A stretch of 64,000 nucleotides of DNA, from positions 755,332 to 819,331 of the forward strand of contig MNCI01017890.1 of the NCBI GenBank assembly GCA_015680685.1. The letters are read 5' to 3'. Position 1 is the first letter of the stretch. The number at the start of each line of letters is the position of its first letter. A program made the translations under genes and the position numbers. Source of the DNA: Gnetum montanum (Eukaryota > Streptophyta > Gnetopsida > Gnetales > Gnetaceae). A model generated the notes under the pieces. The model was not told the DNA's origin and made no database searches. It saw only the letters and a program-made list of their open reading frames with translations. Positions 46,478 to 57,538 of the stretch are shown one piece after another.

Positions 46478-48891
46478 ATGGATTCTGCATACACGACCAC
46501 AACTACCATGATCACCATTGACTTGGGTGCCACATTTGTGAATCCCATCATTGCTACCAGACCTGCTTCTGGAGTTGTAGGACCTTAGTGATCGTCACGT
46601 CGATCATTGAGATTGTAGGGCAAAGACCCTGTATTCACAGTCGTGACCCCTAAGGAATATAACTTCATTTGCGTTAAAATGCAGGTGAAGCTAGCCCTTA
46701 GCCAAGCTGAGATTGAAGTGAAACGAAATTTTGAGTTGATCTACAGAGAGGGCCATGATTCGTCCCTACCGCATATGACATTATCCCTCTGATCGAGCAT
46801 TATCATGAACTCCTGACTCAACTAGTTATGGCCAAGAGTCAGGCTACACTTTCGATGCTGGAATCTCGAAACAGGGAGGAGGAAGAAGATGAACTCGCAC
46901 GCCAATCTGAGCATGCGGAGTCATACCACACTCTGAGTCCCCATACGTACGTAAATCCCTTGTTTACTCAAGGAACTGAAGAAGCTTCCCATCTTAACAC
47001 GGCCATGACCATTCAACCCAACATCCCTATCATTCCATGGCCTATGACACAATCATCCACCGTGCAAGTACCAGCACCAACTCACTACGCCGTAGGGGGG
47101 GCCTCATTGTCAAGCGTGATTAGCCTTCCGTTGGTGGTACCTGCATCCACCGCGCCCCATTTCATCCCTCACATTTAACCTCATTCCATACCTATGACTC
47201 GCCCAGTGCAAAATCTAGCACAAATTGTATCGCTACTGCCCCCTCCCAGCCAATAGATCACGGTTGCCGTTCAACCCCATACATCGGTCCAACAACCTGC
47301 CGTGAGTCAGTGGATCGTCCCCGCAGCACAACATCACCAATCTGTGGCATATGGCTTGCAACCTCTAGTTGCACCCACAACTTATATTCCATAGATGGTC
47401 CCACAATACCCTTATCCTTACCCTGTGCAGCTGGTGGCAACTAATCTCTCCACCCAACCGGGTGGATGGTGGTCTTCGCAGGCAGCTCCGTCTACGGGGA
47501 TTCCTGCTGTCCCACCTGCCAGTCAAGAGATTCCTCCATTTCCGCTCCCCACCACTGCTCTTCCAGTTCCACCTCCTATTCCTCCTACCTAAACATCATC
47601 ATTAACAGGCTTAGATCAAGCTTTCTCACTCATTCAAACCCTTACTAAGGAAGTCAGGCACCTTAAGGCCGTTGGATCAGACACTATACAGATCATAGAT
47701 TTTTATCAAGATGATCCTATTAGCCTAGAAGTCCCCATGCTGTCGTTGCCTCTGGGGATGTCCTTACCCCATTTCACTAAGTACAATGGGGATGGAGATC
47801 CCAACTCTCACCTGGTTACCTTTAGATCTGAATCCTTGTTGCTACAACAGTGGCCTCATACACTCATCCGTGTCTTTGCAATGTCTCTCACAGGGAAAGC
47901 TTTAGATTGGTATCGAGCCCTCCCTCGCTCTTCCATCTCAACCTTGGAAGAGCTCTCGACACTATTCGTGACTTGCTTTAAATACAATCTAAAGCTGGAA
48001 GTCACATTAGATCAACTCATGGGAGTGAAACAAGACCCGCTCGAGCCTGTTCAAAAGTTCATACAGTGATGAAGTGCTACTTTGAATGAAATTTGTGAGC
48101 CAATCGTGGAGGCCTATTTGCTGGCCATTTTCAAAGGGGTAATCAATGACTTCATCAAGTCTAAGCTATATTACCTTTCCCCTACCTCCTTGCATTAGGC
48201 CTTTGCTCAAACTAAGAGCATCTAGGATGCTGCAGAGGCTAGCAAAGATCCGGCGTATGTCGCCTATAAGAACACTAACAACAAAGGCAAGGATAAAGGT
48301 AAAATGACAACGACGGTAGCGGAACTGGCTGAAGGCGCCAAGAACAAGGGCAAGAAGACACCTACCACGTCTCCCGAGACTACGGCTAGTGCAAGCAGCA
48401 CCAACCAAGACACAGCCGCTGCTGAAAAGCCTCCCCAGCCAAAATCGAACTTTGAGCGTAAAGATTGCTCAAAGTATACAGCCCTACCCCTGAAACATTC
48501 GGAACTATTGAAACAACTATTTGGGGATGGATACATTCAGCCTAAGAAGGTATCAGAGGAAGCTCTGAAGCGTCACAGACATCATTGTGAACTGTTGAAG
48601 GATCCTTCCTTAGCCCTACCAGATGAACCACCAGTTCCGAGGTCTTTCAGGCTTGACCGTTTCTATGACTACCACCAGTTGTGTGGTCACGACATAGATT
48701 ACTGCTGGGCATTGAAAGATGACATTCAACGCATGATCAATGATGGTTGCCTGAAACTGGACGATAGTAATCCAACGCACCCCGAAAATCAGCCATTGCA
48801 TGTGTACAAGGATCCGTTGAACGCAAACAACGCACCTTACACAATCAACGTGGTGAGTACGGACGGTGAAGGGAAGGTACCACCAAAATAA
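46478..48891 (+). pseudogene. gag: Gag of element C
   Basis: The likely start at 46478 ('MDSAYTTTTTMIT') is in one frame. A shift near 46790 leads to the main frame, which runs to the stop at 48889. Stops at 47179, 47254, 47392, 47590, 48067, 48070, 48196 and 48223 are TAA/TAG/TGA, each one C-to-T from CAA/CAG/CGA. A Pro/Gln-rich N-terminus precedes the capsid-like region (47737-48160) with 'MSLPHFTKYNGDGDPNSHL' and 'MSLTGKALDWYRALP', typical of plant gypsy gag. The C-terminus has 'YHQLCGHDIDYCWALKDDI', a Tat-type single knuckle whose first Cys is now Tyr. Confidence 0.85.
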
Positions 48892-49451
48892 CCTTTTGTT
48901 TTGCATGTTCCTACTAGTTCACCACAGGGTACAAGCTTTTCACCGGCAGCTGGTGGCGTCTCAAGGCCACCCTTTATCATTCGAGCGCCTTCTCCATATT
49001 TAACTCAACCTCCCAGTAATAGTAAAGCTGCGGGCATGCCCGCGCCCACTCCCAAAGTACCTTTCATTATGAGAGCACTAAAATCATCGGCTGCCCCTTT
49101 TACGCAGGGGCAAGCCCCTAACATAAATCACCAATCATCATCCAATGAACAGGGGCAAAAAATGCATCAATTAATGCCGCTAAGAATCATTTTATGCTAG
49201 GCTTCCCTAAGCCAAGGCCCCTGGCCTCTATCCCTATGTATGTGCCTCCTGGGCAAAACAGGGGTACAGAAACATAGCCACTTGCCCTTAGCAAGACGAG
49301 AGGCAACCCTCCGACTGACACCACTCCACCTTGGGAGATCCGTCTCTTGGGACGAATGGAAGAAGACAAGGGGGATAAACAAGCCAGTAAAGAGCGGGAT
49401 CTCCTTGACGTGTTTACGTAGGTCAAACAAGCTCTCAAACAAAAAAATACA
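48892..49451 (+). other. Gag to protease linker, element C
   Basis: The gag frame continues after its stop as a Pro/Ser-rich linker to 49200 (repeated 'PPFIIRA'/'VPFIMRA' phrases). It then loses frame before the protease frame takes over at 49452. It is probably part of the original gag-pro polyprotein. Confidence 0.5.
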
Positions 49452-50288
49452 ATGCTAAGCCTCTATGACCTGCTCATGACATCTCAAAAACACTGTGAGG
49501 CCATGGTCCGCATGCTGACATCTATATCTATGGATGAAAGCTTACCAGCAGAGGAGGAAGCGATACATGCTGTCATGTTTCCTTCTGACGCTAAGCGACC
49601 TAAACCTACCTCGCTGACCTTTCATGACGAGTAGATCAAAGATGACCCTGAGAAAGGCCAAGTAACAACTGAACCCATGTTTATCACCATCCGGGTTGGT
49701 CAATATCGAATCCAGAGGGTGCACATGGACGATGGCATGACCACAAATGTCATTCCTTATCCCATCGTGGATAGGTTAGGTTTGGTCGACCAGATCAATC
49801 CCACAATGACAACGTGCGTAAAGTTGTTGAACGGAACATGGGTTCAAGTTAAAGGGACAATGCGCATCAAATTTGTGGCGGGGGATCAATTCCCAACAGA
49901 CACCACATTCCTCATCGTCGAGGAGATGCCCAGGTTCAACTTAATTCTAGGGAGGTCTTGGCTAGCTCAACTGAGGGTGGTTTCATCACCAATACATCAA
50001 GAAATACACTTACCCTACGCAGGTGGGGAAGTTGTAATACGCGGGGACGAAATCACCCCCAAGACTGTTAACAATATCGAAGAAGAATGGGGTTTGAAAA
50101 TAGAAACATCTGATGATCAAACCTATCCCCGAATCCCTAAACAAACTGAGATGAATGATGACAGTTTAGCCTGGGCAAACCTACCATTTCAGGACAGCGG
50201 TATGGAAGAATTAGGCCAGACATCTCCCCGCTCTTACGCAACACCAAACGTAAAGGCCATCAAGAAAAAATTACGAATCAATGACTGA
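49452..50288 (+). pseudogene. pro: Aspartic protease of element C
   Basis: The frame has one stop at 49632, then is open from 49677 to 50288. It shows 'VHMDDGMTTNVIPYPIVDRL' (retropepsin active-site region, D-D-G in place of D-S/T-G) and 'FNLILGRSWLAQL', the conserved ILGRxWL flap-end motif. The protein would cleave the gag-pro-pol polyprotein. Pol does not follow directly: 5 kb with a tandem repeat and the antisense gene intervene. Confidence 0.85.
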
Positions 50289-50516
50289 TCCAAATGGCGT
50301 TTACGTGTATCTTCACAACTTCACAAATCTTGTCTTTCTTTGCTTAGCAATGTCTATTGTCAATCCACTTTATTTAATATATAAACATGCATCTACGATG
50401 GCTATTCTTTACGCCGTTCATATTTCTCTACGCTATTTATGCTCATTGATCATTTTAGTGAAATTACGCAGTAATATACATAACAAATTACGCTTCCAGA
50501 CTTACACCATGGCCCA

Positions 50517-50642
50517 CAATGGCCTAAAACTAGTCCAGGCCTGCAATGGCCTAAAACTAGTCCTGGCCCGCGATGGCCTAAAACTAGTCCAGGCCCGCAA
50601 TGGCCTAAAACTAGTCCTGGCCCGCAATGGCCTAAAACTACC
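50517..50642 (+). repeat. 27-bp tandem repeat after protease
   Basis: Units begin exactly 27 bp apart at 50517, 50544, 50571, 50598 and 50625 (last partial), consensus 'aatggcctaaaactagtcc' plus 'tggcccgc'. The core 'ggcctaaaactag' recurs in other Tat copies at 1977, 62403 and 62740, and in a variant form in the 3' repeat of this element. Confidence 0.95.
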
Positions 50643-50841
50643 TTGTGTCTTACGCAAACACTTTCTTACGCAAATGTTGTCTTATGTCAACAATTCACAG
50701 ACTTTAACAGTCACGTTTATGCTTAGCATAAATGAAAACATAAAATACAAAAAAAATGATGACCATCATGACATTTAAATTCAAAAGATCTCATAATCAA
50801 CGTATCCAATATTCATATAGTCATTGTTCCAATCAATAAAA

Positions 50842-53800
50842 TTACGCATCCCCCTTGATGCCACTGTCACCCGTATCTCTCAGGTTCGGATCTAAGCCTA
50901 ATGGATCATCCTCAAGTGAGCCGGCTCTTTTAGAAGGAATTGCTTCGTGAGGAATGTCATCCCCACGAGGTCCTTGCCCTAAGACTGGCTCCACAGAAGG
51001 GCGGTTTCCATCATGCGGCTTTGCTTCCTGTACCTGTTCGCCACCTTGTTCGTCTATCCCCTCCAATTCTTGTACCTATATACAGCAAAAAAATTATCAA
51101 GAGCTTGACATAATATTCATAAAAATTAGATTTAATAATACTTAAACTTACTCGCGATGGTCCTGCTTCTGCGGCAAAGGGAAGCTAATCCAAACCAACC
51201 CATAGACGCTGCATGATTTCATCCTCGATTAGTTTGGACCACATACCATCCCCTAGATTAGTTCCAGCTTTTACCTTCCCCTTTTTCACACTCATCCATC
51301 AGGGTGGTTCAGGGAAGAAGGTAGGAACTATAGTCTCACCTCCAGGAAGAGTAATCTCTCTTTCTGGAGATGCGCTCATAGTCACCTGCTCCTGGAACTT
51401 CTCAAAAGCTTTGGATGCGCCAATGACATCGAGGAAGACCTGCAAGGATTGGGCTTCGACGACAGAATCCCTATAATGCTGACGATAAGCGAGACTTTCT
51501 CGCTTATACAGATGCTTATGATCCTTCTCCTTCTGCCCCCATTCTTGCACGCTTGCGCAGAAATCCTTCCAGTCTTGGCTTTTTTGAGATAGTAATTCAA
51601 TCTGCATCCGCTGCTCCACCAACTCCCGACTAGTTTGTACACTATTTTTTACTGCGGTCCAATAGCGAGCATAGTCAATAACAGCTGTATGCCAGTCTCC
51701 GTCACCTATTTCTCGCACCTGCAGGAATTTGCATCGTGATCTCAAGTCTCCGACCTCTATGGCTAGAGACTCGTTTTCCCTCTCTGACCTCTGCAGCCTT
51801 TTCCAGAGGTCCTCATTTACATTCTTGCTCTCCCACAAGGAGCGAGTCGAGCATAACGCACATTTATGCATCTCTTCATAAATGTTGCATGGCACGACCG
51901 CCCCGTCAAATGGAGGCTCTGCTGTGTCCAAACCAATGGGCTCCGCTGGGTCCCATCGAAGGCGAGCTCCTGACAGTAAACATTATGAATAAAACATTAT
52001 CACTTTATAATAAAACAATCATACTAAAGTTGTAACATACCAGCCTTAGGATCGATGTGCTTGAGATGCTCGATCATGTCACTGACAACGCCTTCCATGA
52101 AGGCAAACTTATCAGGAAATTCTTTCCACGCCTAGCTCACAGCAGCGGACGTGGATGTATCTTCTTCACCTGTAGCTTAATTTAGTTAAAAACACCAGTC
52201 GTTAGCAAAAGTTCTTAATACATCCAATACGTTTATTACCTCTGCCGGTTACAGTGGGAGGTGCGTTGGCCATTCTCGCTTCCTCCCTCTTCTCATGCAC
52301 CAGGGTCTGTGCATCGTTAGTCCTAATAATTGGGGCCTCTTCTTCCAAAATTGGGGCCCCTTCTCTGTGACTTAATATCACTACCCCTGTTTTAGGGGTC
52401 AACCGTTCCACAGGCGTCACTGTTCAAAATCACATAGCATACTTGAATGATTCAAAATCACATAGAGTTGCGTAATGCAATAATTACAATAATTATGTTT
52501 TTACACTTACCAGGCGAGGGCTTTCGCCACTGAATGCTGACTTGCATAGTACGGCCTGTGCCACTGGCTGGCTCTGCATGGGCCTCGGTTAAGCGAGGCC
52601 TTTTACGCTGAGCTAAAGGCTCTACAACTTTAGCCGCCAAGCGTTTCCCTTGCGAGGCATTGCCAATGTAAGTGGGAATTACCCCTCCTACACTGTCAAG
52701 GCCCCGCATGCGAGACACTACTAAATCCCTGGTCGTTATAGATAGAGATTCGCCAATCCCTTCCAGAGGATCTTGTCCCCGGCTAGTGCTGAAAATGTGG
52801 CTAATCCAAGGTTTGGATAGCTGGTCTCGGTCTTGTAGTACCCAGACCCCATTCCTTTGGATAACCATAAATTCGGAAAAACATCGAAGGTAAGCTATAA
52901 AGAAGGTGAAGTGCACGTTGAAACAAGAATCAAGCTTTTGACGAAGCCTGATCATTTCTGTGCATAACCCCTCAGCAAAATAGCTTGCCCAGTCAAACTA
53001 GGTCCCTTCCTCCATAACCTTTCGCATTATATGGGTCTATTCTATAGTAAAAAACCTCCCCTGTGAGAGTGTTTTGGGGAAGGCCCAAGCCCAAAACAGG
53101 GGATAAATAGTCCTGGTGATCTCTAATTCAATTTTCTCACAAGGGATGCCCTTGGCCTCCTTCTTGGCCCCTAGCCACTCCTCCAGCCACTCCTAACAAG
53201 CGAGACTCCTCTTCGCCTTTTCCTCTATAGGAAGGCCATCAAAAGGAATGTCGAAAAGGTCTACAAAGAGCTAAGCATCAATATCAAAATGTACACATAT
53301 GTTATGTACACGCGTACAAAAGCGCTCAGCTCTTTCGTTAAAGGAGTTAACTAGTGTTAACATTTCACTAGCGGGGACATCGGGGGTTATAGCCAAAAAT
53401 AGATGCATTAGTCTCGCCTGCCACAGTTTCATGAACAATGCAACTGGAGCCGCTGTGTGGCCCAGCCAGCGTTGTGCCTCTTTGATGTCACGGTACCAGA
53501 AAAGAAGGGTGTTTGCCTCGTGGCCGAAAATCATAAGGGTGATCTCCCGGGATTCCTTGACTACATAAGACCCATGCCAAGAAACCAAACATTATTACGC
53601 ACGATTCATGACTAACAATTATGCTATGTAACAATAGAATGTACAACAACCTTACCAGGGCCAAATGGCAAAGGGAACGGAGGAAGTTTCCTCTGCACAT
53701 CTGCAATGGTAAGGGGTGGATCCAAAGTCCATTCTTCATGTAACCACCCGAGATTCTGGCAGTTCTGAAAAGTGTCAACGTAACGGGTGGAGTATTCATG

Positions 53801-54920
53801 AAGATCAAAACCGATCTGCCCCATCACACCGGCACGTACATTGCTAGTTAAGGTGAACTCCTTTATCGCTATTTCGGTCCAAGTTAATGTATCATCATCA
53901 CCTACTAATTTGTTCTCATAAATGAAAAACCTGTACCATACCATATGCTTATCTTACGCTTTGCAACACTCAGACAATAGACAATAACAACAATACTGCT
54001 AATAAAATCACTTACCCCCCTGCATAATACATTGTGCCTAGTGGGTTCTAAAAATAGGTCGAAACGTGATGGGCCATGAACACAGTATTATATGTGTGGT
54101 AACAGCTAAACTAAGCCATCTTCCAGATCCAACTTAAATGCCTCAACCCTCTGGAGCTAAGTTCACGGTCCTGGGGGCGGCCAGTGTCTATAGCCCCATC
54201 CGCTAAGAAATCCAAAATCCCCTACATAGAACCCACTAACAAGTGTTCCAAAAGAGTGCCAGCAATGTCTCCTGACAAGTGCGACCATATAATGATGCTG
54301 TAGTTACACAGCAAGAACTGCAGAAACTCCAGCGCATCCTTTCGGAACCATATGGCCCTCCCATGCAACCACATCTGAGGGGGAGGAACATTAGGTATGA
54401 TCGGGTTAATGCAGCACAAAACCCCAACTATATCTAGGATGATCAGGATGGGTTTTAACATGATACTGTACAAGAGAAAACAATAAACATATCAATGTCT
54501 AAACTCCAATTCGCATGCTTAAAATATAGAAAATATACAGACTACGCTTAGCCATTCACGCCAAAATCGCCTAAACCCTTGCAATCATGCAAGGTTTGTC
54601 TCTGACAATGGTGAGAAACGCAATCTTAGTGTATAAACCCTCGTGTTAACGTGAGGTTTATCATCTAAAATTTTAAAATTACATAGACGACATTACAAGA
54701 ATTGCAAAAATAACATAAATAAGCAAGGGATAGCCTACCGATTCAAAGGCATAGGGTCTCTCACTTCAACCAGTGCCTGCGAGGTACGCTGCAGGGTCCC
54801 TTGCACCTCGTCAATCTTAGCTAATTTTGCATTCTTCCCTCTCGCCCTAGGCACCATTGCTACACTTCTAACACCTTCCCACTTTCGCACCTTCATGCCT
54901 TTGCAAACAATGTGCTCCAA
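50842..54920 (-). pseudogene. Antisense gene copy 3: eight exons, FCP1/HAD-like domain plus coiled coil
   Basis: Minus-strand gene with introns at 54738-54466, 54015-53931, 53655-53561, 52510-52420, 52239-52170, 52040-51970 and 51151-51076. All are GT...AG on the minus strand, and every junction keeps one frame. The spliced length is 3318 nt, 1106 codons including the stop. Exon 1 is basic ('MVPRARGKNAKLAKI'). Exon 2 has 'KPILIILDIVGVLCC', 'FRKDALEFLQFLL', 'IIIWSHLS' and 'NTVFMAHHVSTYF' then 'NPLGTMYYA', the order of an FCP1/NLI-interacting-factor HAD phosphatase; the DxDGT second Asp and the late Asp-Asp are gone. The middle exons are not recognised. An NLS-like 'AQRKRPRL' (near 52610) precedes a coiled coil (51900-51450). 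About nine in-frame stops. Probably a captured host gene, now decayed and likely catalytically dead. Confidence 0.85.
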
Positions 54921-55342
54921 TCTTTTGCTTCTTCTCCTTTCTCTTTGTAATAGCTAAGAATTCAAATTCGCGATGGCAAACAGCCTGTTCAAAATGAAAA
55001 CTGTTTACTTATATGCAAAGTTTAACCGACTTGACATCCAATTTCAGTGAGACTTTCCCAAAAGGTGGTGCCAGTATGATCTGGAGTCCGAAGATCGAGG
55101 CATTCATTGCGCCAGATATCACACGCATCGCAGTCCGAAACGACCCTAAACTACTGTATCTTATCTTCTCGTAATCAGGTCTCATTAATTACAGGCTATT
55201 CACAAAATTTAAAATTCAGTTAGCTTTACGCTCAGTAGCATCACGTCATGTCTCATATATTAAACTAAGTGTTATTCATCAAACACTTATCTCATCCAAC
55301 CTAGTATCTTTCTAATTACTCTCATATTTGACGATTTTGCAG
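54921..55342. promoter_or_regulatory. Spacer between antisense gene and pol; sense splice acceptor
   Basis: This 0.4 kb would hold the promoter of the antisense gene (minus) and the 3' end of a sense intron. It ends 'atttgacgattttgcag|gtta' with AG at 55341-55342, a strong acceptor, and pol starts 12 bp later. The same acceptor position occurs in D (63160) and X (2223). I see no clear TATA box for the antisense strand. Confidence 0.6.
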
Positions 55343-55354
55343 GTTAACTGACAG

Positions 55355-57535
55355 ATGGATGAAGTCTTATCTGCACCTCTAGTTTTAACAGGCTTACATG
55401 GTGAACTCATTAGGCAGCTTGATTCCACACTAATAGAAGCTAACTTAGCCCTTAATGACGTAACCATAGCCACGTCAGAAACATCTCCAGACTGGCCAGA
55501 GCAATCGACGCGTACACTAGATCTAAAAGCTAGAGATGTAACCGAAGACCCACTCAGTGAAGTCTGTGTGGTTACACATAGGGGTGAGAATAAAACTCTC
55601 AAGGTTAGTTCTCTACTGGACCAACAGATGAATGATGCTATACAACAGGTCCTCCAGAATAATATCACGGTGTTTGCATGGTCATACGAGAATATGCCAA
55701 GACTAGATCCAAGATTAATCCAACATAACATAATCTTAGATCCACATATCAAAGCCGTTAGACAGAAAGCATGAAAAATCAAGCCAGAAGTCACGTTAGC
55801 AGTACGTGATGAAATCACTAAACTATACCAAGCTGGTTTTATTTTTGCAGTTGATTACTCAGATTGGGTATCTAACATTGTAGTGGTTCCGAAAAAGATC
55901 GAAGGAATACGCATCTGCATAGACTTCCGAGATCTGAACAAAGCTATAATCAAAGATAACTTCCCACTGCCGAGTATCGATCAATTGGTGGATACAACCG
56001 TTGAACATGTGCTTTTGTCCTTCATGGACGGCTTCTCTGGTTATAACCAAATATGTATCAATCCAGAACACCAGCTAACGACGACATTCATGATGCCCTG
56101 GGGAACCTTCTGTTATACCATGATGCCTTTTGGTCTAAAAAATGCCGGAGCGACATATCAACGAGCCATGACATACATCTTTAGTGACTACCTCCTAGGA
56201 AAGCTGAATGATTATGTTGACGATATAGCTGTTAAGTCTCTAAAGTCAGAAGATCATTCAGAGGACCTAGATTTAGTTCTCAAGAGATGCTCTAAATATG
56301 ACCTCCGACTCAACCCAAAAAAGTGTGTGTTCGGAGTCAAGACTGGACGCATGTTGGGTTTTGTGGTATTGGAAATTGGCATACATGTGGATCCTGACAA
56401 GGTCAAAGCCATTGTTGAACTGACACCCCCTACAAGTCTTAAGCAATTACGCAGATTACAGGGGAGGTTACAGTTCATCAAACGGTTCATCTCGAGATTA
56501 ACCGACAAGTTACACCCTATGCAACATTTACTAAAAAAGGGGGTTAATTTCAAGTGGAATGACGATTGTCAGCATGCATTTGATAGCTTGAAGCAAGAGC
56601 TTCAATGCTTGCCAACAGTTTTCCCACCACAGAGGGATCAACCATTTTATATTTACCTCGCAACTTCAGACGTAGCCTTAGCCACATTACTCTGTCAAAG
56701 GAGGGGTGATGGGTCAGAAGTGCCCATCTACTACTTGAGTCATGCTCTATGTGTGTATGAAACGAGGTACAACAAAGTAGAGCGTAACTGCTTAGTGTTA
56801 GTATTTATGCTCAAGAAGTGTAGGCATTATCTTTTCCGCAGTCAAGTCAATATCATTTGTAAAAATAATATTCTTAGGGCCATTACGCATAACTTATACG
56901 AAAGTAGCAGAATAGCTCGTTGAAAAGCTATCATGGTAGAATTCGATCTGCATTACATTGGCCAATCTTCCACGAAAGGCCAAGAGATAGCTGACCAATT
57001 AATAACATCACCCATCGACAATCAAGCCACCATAGAGCTTGAGTTTCCGGATGAACATGTACACAGCTTAAGCCCTATCCTGACAGGCCCCGATGCAACG
57101 TTATACTTTGACGAAGCTTCAACTGTTAGAGGTGGTAGTGCTGCCACAGTTATTACGCTATCACCTGAGGATGTGCATCTTCACGCTTATCGCTTGACCT
57201 TCCCCTGTACGAACAACGTGGCAGAGTACGAGGGGCTCCTCAAGGAATTACTAACTGCCAGTGAACTCGATGTTCAATATATGGCAATTAGGGGTGATTC
57301 GATGCTCATCATTAATCAAATCACAGGGGTCTACACCTGCAAAGCTACACATTTACAGCCCTACTGCAATATGGCTAAAGATCTTCTGCAGCGATTCACG
57401 ACCATCGATGCCCAACACGTGCCATGCACTGACAACACACTAGCCGATGCACTGGCTACACTAGCTTTGAACGTGCCCTCACGCCTATTTGACACCTGTT
57501 CCACATTAATAACCGATTGCACAGATCCCATCATT
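55355..57535 (+). pseudogene. pol: Pol of element C: reverse transcriptase, RNase H, archaeal-type RNase H
   Basis: One frame with only three stops (55772, TGA; 56921, TGA; 57536, TAG), each one transition from a sense codon. RT: 'PKKIEGIRICIDFRDLNKA' (55890), 'LSFMDGFSGYNQI', 'FCYTMMPFGLKNAGATYQRA' and active-site 'DYVDDIAVKS' (56214). First RNase H: 'PFYIYLATSDVALATLL' (changed catalytic Asp) to 'RHYLFRSQVNIIC'. Tether: 'EFDLHYIGQSSTKGQEIADQ'. Second RNase H (57095-57470): 'YFDEASTVRGG', 'NNVAEYEGLL', 'IRGDSMLIINQI' and 'ADALATLAL', with the acidic residues in place. Dual RNase H is a Tat-lineage trait. The start at 55355 directly follows a splice acceptor. Confidence 0.92.
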
Positions 57536-57538
57536 TAG

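Noticed and set aside
49187-49442. Two minus-strand frames of 81-83 codons within the gag-pro linker
   Set aside because: Shadows of the Pro/Ser-rich sense polyprotein; they have no counterpart in the other copies and lie outside the spliced antisense gene.
55312-55818. 168-codon minus-strand frame opposite the start of pol
   Set aside because: It mirrors the clean pol frame, is Ser/Cys-rich as expected for an antisense shadow, and does not connect in frame to the antisense gene.
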